The translations under genes were made by a program, and so were the position numbers. The notes beneath the pieces were generated by a model, which saw nothing but the letters and a program-made list of their open reading frames with translations, was not told the origin of the DNA and searched no databases. Below are positions 32,897 to 42,353 of a DNA stretch of 64,000 bases, one piece after another. Source of the DNA: CADEEN01 sp040384625 (GTDB taxonomy: Bacteria > Pseudomonadota > Gammaproteobacteria > Burkholderiales > Burkholderiaceae_C); contig JAZKIW010000059.1 in the NCBI GenBank assembly GCA_040384625.1, positions 13,850 through 77,849 on the forward strand. The letters are read 5' to 3'. Numbering within the stretch: the stretch's first letter is position 1; every line of letters begins with the position of its first letter.

Positions 32897-34308
32897 GGCG
32901 CCACCCCTCCCCCTAGTTCGACGATGCGCGTGGCGACATTGCCGATCGACCCGGCCCCCATCACGATCAGCACATCACCGCCGTGCGCCTGCTTCAAGGC
33001 TGCCACCGGCAGGCCTTCGACTTCGTCGACGAACAGCGGATCGACACGGCCGGCCACACGCAGGGCACGTGCCAGGGTGCGGCCGTCGGCGGCGACGATC
33101 GGCGCCTCGCCGGCGGCATATACCTCAGTCAGCAGCACCGCATCGGCACTGCCCAGCACCTTGACGAAATCCTCGAAGCAGTCGCGGGTGCGCGTGTAGC
33201 GGTGCGGCTGGAAGGCCAGCACCAGGCGCTGGCCGGGGAAGGCCCCGCGCGCGGCAGAAATCACCGCCGCCATCTCGACCGGGTGATGGCCGTAGTCGTC
33301 GATCACGCTGAAGTTGCCGGAGCCGTCGAGCGCCGGTACCTCACCGCAGCGCTGGAAGCGGCGGCCCACGCCGGCGAACTTCTCCAGCGCCGCCGCGATG
33401 GCCGCGTCATCCAGCTCCAGCTCGGTCGCCACCGCGATCGCCGCCAGCGCGTTGAGCACGTTGTGCTCACCCGGCAGGTTCAGCGTGATGTCGAGCGGCG
33501 GCAGCACGACGCCGTTGCGGCGCTCGGCGGTGAACGTCATCTGGCCACCGGGCAAGGCCCGAACCCCGGTCGCCCGCACCTGGTTGTCGGGGCCGAAGCC
33601 ATAGGCCACAACCGGGCGCGAGACCATCGGCAGGATCGAGCGCACGCCGGGGTCGTCGCCACAGACGATGGCCGCACCGTAGAACGGCATGCGGTGCAGA
33701 AAGTCGACGAAGGCCGCCTTCAGCCGCGCATAGTCGTGGCCGTAGGTGTCCATGTGGTCGGCATCGATGTTGGTCACCACCGACAGAACCGGGGTCAGGT
33801 TCAGGAACGAGGCGTCGCTCTCGTCGGCCTCGACGACGATGTAGTCGCCCGAACCGAGGCGCGAATTGGCGCCGGCGCTGTTTAGGCGCCCGCCGATCAC
33901 GAAGGTCGGGTCGACGCCGGCCTCCGCCAGCACGCTGGCGACCAGGGAAGTCGTTGTCGTCTTGCCGTGCGTGCCGGCGATGGCGATGCCGCGCTTCAGG
34001 CGCATCAGCTCGGCCAGCATCGCTGCGCGCGGCACGACCGGGATGCGCGCCGCGCGCGCTGCGATCACCTCCGGATTGCCGCCGCCGACGGCAGTCGATG
34101 TCACCACCGCGCCGGCGCCCTTGATCTGCCTGGCATCGTGGCCGACGAAGGTGCGGATGCCTAGGCGCCCCAGGCGCTGCAGGGTCGGACTGTCGTTCTG
34201 GTCCGACCCGGAAACGGTGTAGCCGAGGTTGTGCAGGATCTCGGCGATGCCGCTCATGCCCGAGCCGCCGACGCCGACGAAGTGAATGTGCTTGATGGCG
34301 TGCTTCAT
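32893..34308 (-). CDS. murC: UDP-N-acetylmuramate-L-alanine ligase MurC
   Basis: A 471-residue Mur ligase adding L-Ala to UDP-MurNAc. Landmarks are HFVGVGGSGMSGIAEIL (UDP-binding, about 9-25), the P-loop AGTHGKTTTTSLVA, and NLPGEHNVLNALAAIAVA in the C-terminal half. Length agrees with E. coli (491). Its ATG at 34308 overlaps the murG stop (CGATGA). An apparent 1000-residue ORF that joins it to murG is an artefact of the ten-base gap upstream. ddlB overlaps its stop. Confidence 0.96.
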   Translation of the reverse strand: MKHAIKHIHFVGVGGSGMSGIAEILHNLGYTVSGSDQNDSPTLQRLGRLGIRTFVGHDARQIKGAGAVVTSTAVGGGNPEVIAARAARIPVVPRAAMLAELMRLKRGIAIAGTHGKTTTTSLVASVLAEAGVDPTFVIGGRLNSAGANSRLGSGDYIVVEADESDASFLNLTPVLSVVTNIDADHMDTYGHDYARLKAAFVDFLHRMPFYGAAIVCGDDPGVRSILPMVSRPVVAYGFGPDNQVRATGVRALPGGQMTFTAERRNGVVLPPLDITLNLPGEHNVLNALAAIAVATELELDDAAIAAALEKFAGVGRRFQRCGEVPALDGSGNFSVIDDYGHHPVEMAAVISAARGAFPGQRLVLAFQPHRYTRTRDCFEDFVKVLGSADAVLLTEVYAAGEAPIVAADGRTLARALRVAGRVDPLFVDEVEGLPVAALKQAHGGDVLIVMGAGSIGNVATRIVELGGGVAP

Positions 34309-35382
34309 CGTGGCCTCACCAGGAGTTCGATTTCGTCCGCCACGCGCGCCGCCGCCCGCGGCCGGGCGAGCGCATGGGCCTTCTCGGCCATCGCCTGCAG
34401 CGCGGCGCGGTCGAGGCCGCGCAACACCTCGGCAAGCCGCTCGGGCGTCAACTCGGCCTGCGGCNNNNNNNNNNCCGTGCTGGGCCATGAACAGGGCGTT
34501 GTCGCGCTGGTGCGCCGTGGTACTGACGACCAGCGGCACCAGCAAGGCCGGCACGCCGCCGGCGCACAGCTCGCTTACCGTCACCGCGCCGGCACGGCAG
34601 ATCATCAGGTCGCAGGTCGCCAGGCGCGCGGCCATGTTGTCGATGAAGGCCAGCACCTCGACACCGTCGTGAACCCCCGCGGCGGCATAGGCTTCGCGCA
34701 CCCCATCGCGTTGCAGGGCGCCGGTCTGGTGCACCACCTGCGGACGCCGGCTCGGATCGATCAGCGCAAGCGCCTTGGGTAGGGTCTCGTTGAGGACCTT
34801 GGCGCCTAGGCTGCCGCCGACCACGAGCAGCTGCAGCGGGCCGCTGCGTCCGGCATAGCGTTCGGCCGGATCCGGCAGGGCCTCGATCTCGGCGCGCACC
34901 GGGTTGCCGGTGACGACCGCGCGCTTGTGGGTCGTCGCCGCGGCGCCGTCGAAGCCGAAGGCAATGCGGTCTGCGACCGGCAGCAGGGCCTTGTTCGACA
35001 GCAGCAAGGAAGCGTCGGCATTGACCAGGAGCAGCGGCTTGCCGAGCAGAGAGGCCATCAGGCCGCCCGGGAAGCAGACGTAGCCGCCCATGCCGAGCAC
35101 CACATCGGCACTGCGCCGCTTCAACAGGCCCAGGCATTCCCAGAACGCCTTCAGCAGGCGCAGGCCGCCGGTCAGCGTGTGCACCAGGCCCTTGCCGCGC
35201 AGGCCGCTGAAGCCGATGCTATCCAGGGCGATGCCGGCGGCCGGCACGAGACGGTTCTCCATGCCCTCGCGCGTACCTAGCCAGCTGATGGTCCAGCCTC
35301 GGGACTGCATCTCCTGGGCCACCGCCAGGCCGGGAATGATGTGGCCCCCGGTGCCTGCGGCCATGATCACCAGGTGGCTCAC
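34305..35382 (-). CDS. murG: MurG glycosyltransferase, interrupted by an assembly gap
   Basis: UDP-GlcNAc transferase that makes lipid II. The GTG at 35382 overlaps the ftsW stop (GTGA). The N part is clear: IMAAGTGGHIIPGLAVA, LGMGGYVCFPGG, LLVVGGSLGAKVLNETLP and CRAGAVTVSELCAGG, ending at DNALFMAQH. After the ten N (34465-34474) the true frame continues as PQAELTPERLAEVLRGLDRA and ends RVADEIELLVRPR at 34305. Before the gap there are 302 codons plus two bases, after it one base plus 52 codons, so the real missing length is a multiple of three, not ten. With the usual GAAIHL bridge it would be about 15 bases and the protein about 360 residues. Confidence 0.9.
34465..34474. other. Run of ten undetermined bases (assembly gap)
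   Basis: Ten N inside murG mark a scaffold join of unknown size. The reading frame on both sides of it shows that the true gap is divisible by three, probably 12-15 bases. Any annotation that takes the N literally will report a frameshift or a murG-murC fusion. Confidence 0.95.
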
Positions 35383-36659
35383 GATCGGCCCCCGCGCATC
35401 AACGAGCGGTTCTCGATGTCGATGCGGACAACGATGGCCAGCGAGACCAGGTTCATCAGGATCGCCGAGCCGCCGTAGCTCATTAGCGGCAGGGTCAGGC
35501 CCTTGGTCGGCAGCACGCCGAGGTTCACGCCCATGTTGATGAAAGCCTGGCCGCCCATCCAGATGCCGATGCCCTGCGCCAGCAGCCCGGCGAACACACG
35601 GTCCAGGGCCACTGCCTGGCGGCCGATGTGGAAGATGCGCCGAGTCAGCCAGAAGAAGGCGGCGACGACGATGAACACGCCGACGAAGCCCAGTTCCTCG
35701 CCCACCACGGCGAGCAGGAAGTCGGTATGCGCCTCGGGCAGGTAGTGCAGCTTCTCCACCGATGACCCGAGGCCCTGGCCGAAGATCTCGCCGCGACCGA
35801 AGGCGATCAGCGAGTGCGTGAGCTGATAGGCACGGCCCTGCGCGTAGAGCGGATTCCAGGGGTCGAGGTAGGCGAAGATGCGCTCGGCACGCCACGGGCT
35901 GAGCGCGATCATCAGCACGAAGGCCGCCAGCAGCACCGCAGTGGCCAGCGCGAACATGCGGCCGTTGACACCGCCGAGGAAGAGGATGCCCAGGGCGATC
36001 GCGGCAATCACCATGAAGGCGCCCATATCGGGCTCGGCCAGCAGCAGCATGCCGATGAAGCCCAGCGCGATGGCCATCGGCGTCACGGCGTGGAAGAAAT
36101 TCTCGCGCGTGTCCATCTTGCGCACCATGTAGCTGGCGGCGTACAGCGCGATGCCGAGCTTGGCCAACTCACTCGGCTGGAAGTTCATCAGGCCCAGGGG
36201 AATCCAGCGTCGCGCGCCGTTGACCCCCTTGCCGATCGCCGGCACCAGGACCAGCACGAGCAGCACCAGCGCGGCGACGAAGACCCAGGGCGCGTACTTC
36301 TCCCACACCGCGATCGGCAGTTGGACCACGGCCAGTGCGGCGACGAAGGCGATGCCGAGCGACAAGGCGTGCCGCGACAGGAAGTGGGTCGGGGTGTAGC
36401 GCGAGAACTTCGGGTTGTCCGGCAGCGCCACCGAGGCCGAATAGACCATCACCATGCCGAGCAGGAGCAAGGCCAGCACGACCCAGACCAGGGTCTGGTC
36501 GAAACCGTGCGCGCGGCTGGGCTGGGCCGGCGTCGGGCCAACCCAGTCGCGGATCGGCACGCGGGCGCCCTCGCCTGCGTTGACCCCTGCGAAGCGGGCG
36601 CGCAGCGCCGACCACCATGCAGGCGGCGAGGGCAAGACGTCGCGCCACGCGGTCGTCAT
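35379..36659 (-). CDS. ftsW: Lipid II polymerase FtsW
   Basis: A 426-residue SEDS-family membrane protein with about ten helices, the septal peptidoglycan glycosyltransferase that works with FtsI. Landmarks are GMVMVYSASVALPDNPKFSRY (helix 1 and first loop, given as MVMVYSAS), FQPSELAKLGIALY, the large loop with LHYLPEAHTDFLLAVVGEELG, and PTKGLTLPLMSYGGSAIL. ATG at 36659 overlaps the murD stop by four bases; upstream in-frame ATGs are inside murD. Length matches E. coli (414). murG overlaps its stop. Confidence 0.96.
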   Translation of the reverse strand: MTTAWRDVLPSPPAWWSALRARFAGVNAGEGARVPIRDWVGPTPAQPSRAHGFDQTLVWVVLALLLLGMVMVYSASVALPDNPKFSRYTPTHFLSRHALSLGIAFVAALAVVQLPIAVWEKYAPWVFVAALVLLVLVLVPAIGKGVNGARRWIPLGLMNFQPSELAKLGIALYAASYMVRKMDTRENFFHAVTPMAIALGFIGMLLLAEPDMGAFMVIAAIALGILFLGGVNGRMFALATAVLLAAFVLMIALSPWRAERIFAYLDPWNPLYAQGRAYQLTHSLIAFGRGEIFGQGLGSSVEKLHYLPEAHTDFLLAVVGEELGFVGVFIVVAAFFWLTRRIFHIGRQAVALDRVFAGLLAQGIGIWMGGQAFINMGVNLGVLPTKGLTLPLMSYGGSAILMNLVSLAIVVRIDIENRSLMRGGRS

Positions 36660-38218
36660 GCGATCTCCCCGCGCGCCGCAGCCTGCGCCTGCACGGCGGC
36701 AATGAACACTTCGGCGCGATGACCGTAGTTGCGGAACATGTCCAGGCTGGCGCAGGCCGGACTGAGCAGCACGGCGTCGCCTTCGGCGGCCTGCTCGAAG
36801 CACCAGGCGGTGGCGTCTTCGAGCGAGGCGTGCTGCTGCATCGGCACACCCGTGTCGACGAGCGCCGACCCGATCACCGCGGCATCGCGTCCGATCAGGG
36901 CGACGGCGCGCACATGCCCGGCCACCGGTGCGGCGAGTGGCGAGAAGTCCTGGCCCTTGCCGTCGCCGCCCAGGATCACGACGAGCCTGGCCGGCGCCTT
37001 GTCGGCGCCCAGGCCCTGCAGCGCAGCGACGGTCGCGCCGACATTCGTGCCCTTACTGTCGTCGAAGGCGTCGACGCCGCCGACCGTGGCGACGAAGGCC
37101 ACCCGGTGCGGCTCGCCGTGGTACTCGCGCAGGCCGTGCAGCATGGGCGCCAACGGGCAGCCGATCGCCGTGGCCAGGGCCAGCGCGGCCAGCGCATTGG
37201 CCGCGTTGTGGCGCCCGCGGATGCGCAGCGCATCGGCCGGCATCATGCGCTGCAGGTGCAAGTCGGCCGGGTCGACGACAGCGCCACGCTTGCGATGTCC
37301 CTCTTCTTCATCTAGCGCGCGCACCAGCCAGGCCATGCCGTTCTCGACCACCAGACCGAAGTCGCCCGGACGCTGCGGCGCGCCCAGACCGAAGCGCAAC
37401 ACCGCGCGCGGCAGCACGCGCGACCGGCCCTTTCCTTTGCCAGCGTCCGCCACCGGCAGCATCGCCTCGACGAGGGCATCGTCGCGGTTCAGGACCATCA
37501 CACCCTGCGCGCCAAAGACTCGAGCCTTGGCCGCCGCGTAGGCCTCGAGCGAACCATGCCAGTCGAGGTGGTCCTGCGTGACATTCAGGACCGTCGCCGC
37601 GCTCGGTTCGAAGCCGCGCACCCCATCGAGCTGGAAGCTCGACAGTTCGAGCACCCAGACCTCGGGCAAGGGCAGCGGCGCGCCGTCTGCATCGACCGCA
37701 TCGAGCGCGGCACCCAGCGTGTCGAGCATCGTCGGGCCGATGTTGCCGGCCATCGCTACGCGCTTGCCGCAGCGTTCAATGAGCAGGGCAGTCAGCGCCG
37801 TGGTGGTGGTCTTGCCATTGGTGCCGGTGATGGCGATCAGCCTAGGTGCGTAGTCACGCTCGAGCCGCAGCACGTCGAGCGCACGCATGAACAGCTCGAG
37901 TTCGCCCTGCTGCGCGATGCCCTGCGCTCGCGCCGCGGCGAGCAGGGCGGCGATGCGCTCGTCGTGCGGCGCCAGGCCGGGGCTCTTCAGCACCAGCTTC
38001 GCGTCCTGCAACGCGTCGGCCGTCAGCGCGCCACTGAACAAGATGGCCTGCGGTGCAGCGAGGGCCAGGGCCGCCGCCTGCGGCGGGGTCTCGCGCGAGT
38101 CCCAGACGCGCACGCTGGCGCCGTGGCCGGCGCACCAGCGCGCCATCGCCAAGCCGGATTCCCCCAGGCCGAGCACGAGGACGGGCAGATCGCGCAAGGG
38201 GTTGATCGCGGCGTTCAT
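36656..38218 (-). CDS. murD: UDP-N-acetylmuramoylalanine-D-glutamate ligase MurD
   Basis: A 520-residue Mur ligase adding D-Glu. The N-terminal Rossmann motif is VLVLGLGESGLAMARWC, the P-loop is ITGTNGKTTTTALTALLI, the Mg site region is WVLELSSFQLDG, and RIRGRHNAANALAALALA and ILGGDGKGQDFSPLA mark the last domain. It is longer than E. coli MurD (438), owing to low-complexity inserts around residues 260-310. ATG at 38218 overlaps the mraY stop by four bases. ftsW overlaps its own stop. Confidence 0.95.
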   Translation of the reverse strand: MNAAINPLRDLPVLVLGLGESGLAMARWCAGHGASVRVWDSRETPPQAAALALAAPQAILFSGALTADALQDAKLVLKSPGLAPHDERIAALLAAARAQGIAQQGELELFMRALDVLRLERDYAPRLIAITGTNGKTTTTALTALLIERCGKRVAMAGNIGPTMLDTLGAALDAVDADGAPLPLPEVWVLELSSFQLDGVRGFEPSAATVLNVTQDHLDWHGSLEAYAAAKARVFGAQGVMVLNRDDALVEAMLPVADAGKGKGRSRVLPRAVLRFGLGAPQRPGDFGLVVENGMAWLVRALDEEEGHRKRGAVVDPADLHLQRMMPADALRIRGRHNAANALAALALATAIGCPLAPMLHGLREYHGEPHRVAFVATVGGVDAFDDSKGTNVGATVAALQGLGADKAPARLVVILGGDGKGQDFSPLAAPVAGHVRAVALIGRDAAVIGSALVDTGVPMQQHASLEDATAWCFEQAAEGDAVLLSPACASLDMFRNYGHRAEVFIAAVQAQAAARGEIA

Positions 38219-39396
38219 CGCAGCTTCAGGCTCGCCAAGCCAATCAGGCACAGCAGCATGGTGATGATCCAGAAGCGGATCACAACCTGGGTCTCGTTCC
38301 AGCCCGTCTTCTCGAAGTGGTGGTGCAGCGGCGCCATCTTGAACAGGCGCATGCCGGTTCCGGTCTGGCGCTTGGTCCATTTGAACCAGCCGACCTGAAG
38401 CATCACCGACAAGGCCTCGACGACGAAGATGCCGCCCATGATCGCGAGCACGATCTCCTGGCGCGTGATGACGGCGATGGTGCCCAGCGCACCGCCTAGC
38501 GAAAGGGCACCAACGTCGCCCATGAAGACCTGGGCCGGGTGGGCGTTGAACCACAGGAAGGCCAGGCCCGCCCCGGCCATCGCGGCACAGAAGATCAGCA
38601 ACTCGCCGGCGCCGGGGATGTACGGAAAGAGCAGGTACTTGCTGTATACAGAACTGCCGACGACGTAGGCGAAGACGCCCAGGGCCGAGCCGACCATCAC
38701 CACCGGCATGATCGCCAGCCCGTCCAGGCCGTCAGTCAGGTTCACCGCATTGCTGGCGCCGACGATGACCAGGTAGGTCAGGATGATGAAACCCCAGACG
38801 CCGAGCGGGTAGCTGATGGTCTTGAAGAACGGCACCAGCAGGTCGGCGTTGGGCGGCAGGGGCGTCGAGAACCCGCTCTGCACCCAGCGCAGGAAGAGCT
38901 GGAAGACCCGCAGGTTCGAGCTCTCCGAGACTGCGAAGCAGAGGTAGAAGGCGGCGACAAGGCCGATCAGCGACTGCCAGAAGTACTTCTCGCGCGAGCG
39001 CATGCCCTCGGGGTTCTTCTGCACCACCTTGCGCCAGTCGTCGACCCAGCCGATCGCTCCGAAGCCGAAGGTGACCAGCATCACGATCCAGACGAAGCGG
39101 TTGCTCCAGTCGAACCACAGCAGCGTCGCGACGCCGATGCCGATCAGCACCAGCACGCCACCCATCGTCGGCGTGCCGCTCTTGGCCATGTGCGCTTGCA
39201 CGCCGTACTCGCGGATCGGCTGGCCGATCTTCATTTCGGTCAGGCGCCGAATGACCCAGGGGCCGAAAGCCAGGCCGATCAACAGGGCCGTCATCGCCGC
39301 CAGCACGGCCCGGAAGGTCAGGTACTGGAACACGCGCAGGAAACCGAGCTGCTCGGGGTACAGGGTCTGCAACCACTGGGACAGGCTGAGCAACAT
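38215..39396 (-). CDS. mraY: Phospho-MurNAc-pentapeptide transferase MraY
   Basis: A 393-residue inner-membrane enzyme that attaches phospho-MurNAc-pentapeptide to undecaprenyl phosphate, forming lipid I. Landmarks are KSGTPTMGGVLVLIGIG (about 72-88), the catalytic GWVDDWRKVVQKNPEGM, NLTDGLDGLAIMP with the DGLD Asp residues, and APLHHHFEKTGWNE near the C terminus. About ten membrane segments. It overlaps the murF stop by one base (TGATG) and murD by four. Slightly longer than E. coli (360), owing to an insert at about residues 165-190, as in other betaproteobacteria. Confidence 0.96.
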   Translation of the reverse strand: MLLSLSQWLQTLYPEQLGFLRVFQYLTFRAVLAAMTALLIGLAFGPWVIRRLTEMKIGQPIREYGVQAHMAKSGTPTMGGVLVLIGIGVATLLWFDWSNRFVWIVMLVTFGFGAIGWVDDWRKVVQKNPEGMRSREKYFWQSLIGLVAAFYLCFAVSESSNLRVFQLFLRWVQSGFSTPLPPNADLLVPFFKTISYPLGVWGFIILTYLVIVGASNAVNLTDGLDGLAIMPVVMVGSALGVFAYVVGSSVYSKYLLFPYIPGAGELLIFCAAMAGAGLAFLWFNAHPAQVFMGDVGALSLGGALGTIAVITRQEIVLAIMGGIFVVEALSVMLQVGWFKWTKRQTGTGMRLFKMAPLHHHFEKTGWNETQVVIRFWIITMLLCLIGLASLKLR

Positions 39397-40766
39397 CAGG
39401 GCGTCTCCTGCAATGCCTGCACCACGCGTTCCATCTGCATGAAGCGCGAGCCCTTGACCAGCACCGATGCGACCGCGGGCAGCTCGGCGCGCGCGGCGAG
39501 CAGGGACGGCAGATCGGCGAAGTGCCGCGCCTCTGGACCGAAAGCGAGCGCCGCGTCGGCGCTCTGCGCGCCGACGCACCACAGGTGGTCGATGCCGCGC
39601 TCGCGCGCATGGGCGCCGACCTCGGCATGGAAAGCCGGCCCGCGGTCGCCCACCTCGCCCATGTCGCCGAGCAACAGCAGGCGCGGCGCATGCATCGCGG
39701 CCAGCACTTCGATCGCGGCGCGCACCGAGTCCGGGTTCGCGTTGTAGCTGTCGTCGACCAGGGCGATGCGCGCGCCGTGCAAGGTGGCGGTCTTCATCTG
39801 CGACCGCCCCTTGACCGGCTCGAAGCCCTCGAGACCTCGCTTCACAGCCTCGAGCGTCGCCCCGGCGGCCAGGGCGCAGGCGGCCGCCGCCAATGCATTC
39901 TTCACGTTGTGCCTGCCGGCCAGGCGCAGCGTGAGAGAAACGGCGCCAGCGGGCGTGTGCAAGACCAGCGCCCAATGGTCATCCACCCACAGCGCATCGG
40001 CGGTGACATCGGCCGCACCCTGGAGCGCGAACGTCAGCTGCGGGCGCGCGCTGGCGAGCTGGTGCCACAGCGGCGCATGCGCATCGTCGGCCGGATAGAC
40101 CGCCGTGCCGGCCGGGCCAAGGGCCTCGATGGCGCTGCCGTTCTCGCGCGCGACGGCCTCGACGCTCGCCATGAACTCCTGATGCTCGCGCTGCGCGTTG
40201 TTGACCAGGGCGATCGTCGCTTGCGCGATTTGGGCCAGATGTGCGATCTCGCCCGGATGGTTCATGCCGAGCTCGACCACGCCGGCGCGGTGCCAGCAGA
40301 CATCGTCCTGGCGCAGGCGCAGCAGGGTGAGCGGCACGCCGATGTGGTTGTTGTAGTTGCCCTCGGTGGCGAAGGCGCCGGCGCCGAGCCACGCGCGCAG
40401 GATCGCCGCGATCATCTGCGTAACCGTGGTCTTGCCGTTGCTGCCGGTGACCGCAATCAGCGGCAGATGAAAGCGCGCGCGCCAGGCAGCCGCCAACTGC
40501 TCCAGCGCCTGCTGGGTGTTGACGACTTGCAGCCCCGACAGGCCGGCTTCGCTGAGTCCACGTTCGGCCAGCGCGGCCACCGCACCCTGGCCCGCGGCCT
40601 CACCGAGCATCTCGTGAGCGTCGAAACGCTCCCCCTTCAGGGCCACGAACAGATCCCCGGCGCGCAGCGTGCGCGTGTCGCTGTGCACACGCTGGAACAC
40701 CGTCGCAGCGTCGCCCACCAGGGTCGAGCCGGGCAACAACGCGTGGGCTTGGGCCAGGCTCATCAT
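39396..40766 (-). CDS. murF: UDP-MurNAc-tripeptide D-alanyl-D-alanine ligase MurF
   Basis: A 456-residue Mur ligase that adds the D-Ala-D-Ala dipeptide. Landmarks are DTRTLRAGDLFVALKG (about 30-45), the P-loop VTGSNGKTTVTQMIA, ELGMNHPGEIAHLA and DSYNANPDSVRAAIEVL for nucleotide and substrate contacts. Length matches E. coli (452). ATG at 40766 (a second ATG follows directly) overlaps the murE stop by four bases. It works in order after MurE and before MraY. Confidence 0.96.
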   Translation of the reverse strand: MMSLAQAHALLPGSTLVGDAATVFQRVHSDTRTLRAGDLFVALKGERFDAHEMLGEAAGQGAVAALAERGLSEAGLSGLQVVNTQQALEQLAAAWRARFHLPLIAVTGSNGKTTVTQMIAAILRAWLGAGAFATEGNYNNHIGVPLTLLRLRQDDVCWHRAGVVELGMNHPGEIAHLAQIAQATIALVNNAQREHQEFMASVEAVARENGSAIEALGPAGTAVYPADDAHAPLWHQLASARPQLTFALQGAADVTADALWVDDHWALVLHTPAGAVSLTLRLAGRHNVKNALAAAACALAAGATLEAVKRGLEGFEPVKGRSQMKTATLHGARIALVDDSYNANPDSVRAAIEVLAAMHAPRLLLLGDMGEVGDRGPAFHAEVGAHARERGIDHLWCVGAQSADAALAFGPEARHFADLPSLLAARAELPAVASVLVKGSRFMQMERVVQALQETP

Positions 40767-42262
40767 CGCGTCGCCCTCGCCGCCAGTGCGCGCTCGGCCT
40801 CGGCCAAGTCGGAGAACGGGTGCTTCACGCCGCCGATCTCCTGGTAGTCCTCATGGCCCTTGCCGGCGATGAGGATCACGTCGCGCGCGTCGGCAGCGGC
40901 CAGCGCCTGTGCGATGGCTTCGCGGCGGTCCTCGATGACCTGGAGTCGGTCGGTCCGGCCGATCCCGGCGACGATCTCAGCCAGGATCGTCGCCGGCGTT
41001 TCGTTGCGCGGGTTGTCGCTTGTCACCACGACGCTGTCGGCAGCGCGTGCGGCGATGGCGCCCATCAAGGGTCGCTTGGTCGCGTCGCGATTGCCGCCGC
41101 AGCCGAAGACGCACACCAGACGGCCGGCGCGCGCAGTGGCCAAGGGACGCAATGCCTGCAGCACCTTCTCCAGCGCATCGGGCGTGTGCGCATAGTCGAC
41201 CACCACTTCCGGCGCGGCCGCGCCTGTCCCGACCCGCTGCATGCGCCCGGGCACCGGCGTCAACTGCGGCACGACCGAAACCGCATCGGCCAGCGAGACG
41301 CCGAGCGCTCGCAGGCCTCCGATCACCGCCAACAGGTTGCTGGCGTTGTAGTCGCCGATCAGGGTGCTGCGCACGGCCCAGGCCTCTGCGCCTTCATGCA
41401 AGTCGAAGGCGAGGCCGCCGGCGACGTAGCCGAGGTTCTGCGCGCGCAGCCGGGCCTCGGCGCTTGCCGAGTACGTCCAGACGTCGAGCGACGATCCCTG
41501 CAACTCGCCGGCCAATGCCGCACCATGCGGATCATCGATATTGAGCACAGCCGCGCGCAGCCCGGGCCAGGCGAAGAGCTGGCGCTTGGCGGCCCAGTAG
41601 GCCTCCATCGTGCCGTGATAATCGAGATGGTCACGCGTGAAGTTGGTGAACAGCGCAACGGCGATGCGCAAAGCCGTCAAACGCTGCTCGACCATGCCGA
41701 TCGACGAGGCCTCCATCGCGCAGGCCTTGAAGCCCGCGTCGGCGAAGAGCCTCAGCGCGGCATGCAGCATCACCGGGTCGGGCGTGGTCAAGCCGGTGAA
41801 GTCGATCTGCGCTGCGCGATCGGGCAAGGGCGGCACGCCGATGCCCAGCGTGCCGACGACTGCGCAACGGCGCTGGAGCAGGGTCAGCGCCTGCGCCGTC
41901 CACCAGGCGGTGGACGTCTTGCCATTGGTGCCCGTCGTGGCGAGCACCTCGAGCGCTCGACTCGGCTGCTCGAAGAAGGCATCGGCGATCGGGCCGGTGG
42001 CCGCCTTCAGGCCCGGCAATGAAGCAATGCGTGCATCGTCGAAGTCGAAGGCCTCAAGCCCCTCGCGCTCGACCAGACAGGTCGTTGCGCCGGCCTGCAG
42101 GGCATTGACCACGAAGCGCCGGCCGTCGGTGGCCGCGCCCGGCCAGGCGATGAAGGCATCGCCCGCGCGTACTTTGCGACTGTCGGTCGTGACGGTGCCG
42201 CTGACCCAGGAACGCAACCAGCGGGCGGCGGCGTCGGGCGACTTGAGCGCGGTGACGGTCAC
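40763..42262 (-). CDS. murE: UDP-MurNAc-L-Ala-D-Glu meso-DAP ligase MurE
   Basis: A 499-residue Mur ligase that adds the third amino acid of the stem peptide. Landmarks are DSRKVRAGDAFIAWPG, the P-loop TTGTNGKTSTAWW, VVDYAHTPDALEKVL and the DNPR motif in SDNPRNETP, which marks the meso-diaminopimelate specific form. GTG at 42262 is preferred over TTG at 42268 because GGGAGG (42270-42275) lies seven bases before it. It is separated from ftsI by 91 bases with a hairpin repeat. Length is like E. coli (495). Confidence 0.95.
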   Translation of the reverse strand: MTVTALKSPDAAARWLRSWVSGTVTTDSRKVRAGDAFIAWPGAATDGRRFVVNALQAGATTCLVEREGLEAFDFDDARIASLPGLKAATGPIADAFFEQPSRALEVLATTGTNGKTSTAWWTAQALTLLQRRCAVVGTLGIGVPPLPDRAAQIDFTGLTTPDPVMLHAALRLFADAGFKACAMEASSIGMVEQRLTALRIAVALFTNFTRDHLDYHGTMEAYWAAKRQLFAWPGLRAAVLNIDDPHGAALAGELQGSSLDVWTYSASAEARLRAQNLGYVAGGLAFDLHEGAEAWAVRSTLIGDYNASNLLAVIGGLRALGVSLADAVSVVPQLTPVPGRMQRVGTGAAAPEVVVDYAHTPDALEKVLQALRPLATARAGRLVCVFGCGGNRDATKRPLMGAIAARAADSVVVTSDNPRNETPATILAEIVAGIGRTDRLQVIEDRREAIAQALAAADARDVILIAGKGHEDYQEIGGVKHPFSDLAEAERALAARATR

Positions 42263-42275
42263 GACCAAGCCTCCC

Positions 42276-42353
42276 GCCGGGCCGCCCCAAGGGAGGCTTG
42301 CGCCCCCTTGGGGGGTCGCGACGCGGCACGGCCGCTAGCTCGGGGGCTCATGA
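42276..42353. repeat. GC-rich intergenic repeat, copy B, with a 9-bp hairpin (ftsI-murE)
   Basis: The 17-base block gccgggccgccccaagg (42276-42292) is identical to copy A in the tat operon. CCCCAAGGG (42285-42293) and CCCTTGGGG (42305-42313) form a perfect nine-base stem with an 11-base loop. On the minus strand it falls between the ftsI stop and the murE ribosome binding site, so it could alter expression within the dcw cluster. Confidence 0.65.

Noticed and set aside
32893..35895. A 1000-residue open reading frame joining murG and murC
   Set aside because: It exists only because ten N are read as bases. Frames on either side show two separate proteins with the normal murG/murC overlap.
42262..42268. 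TTG start for murE at 42268
   Set aside because: The GGGAGG site would be one base from it; GTG at 42262 has a seven-base spacing.
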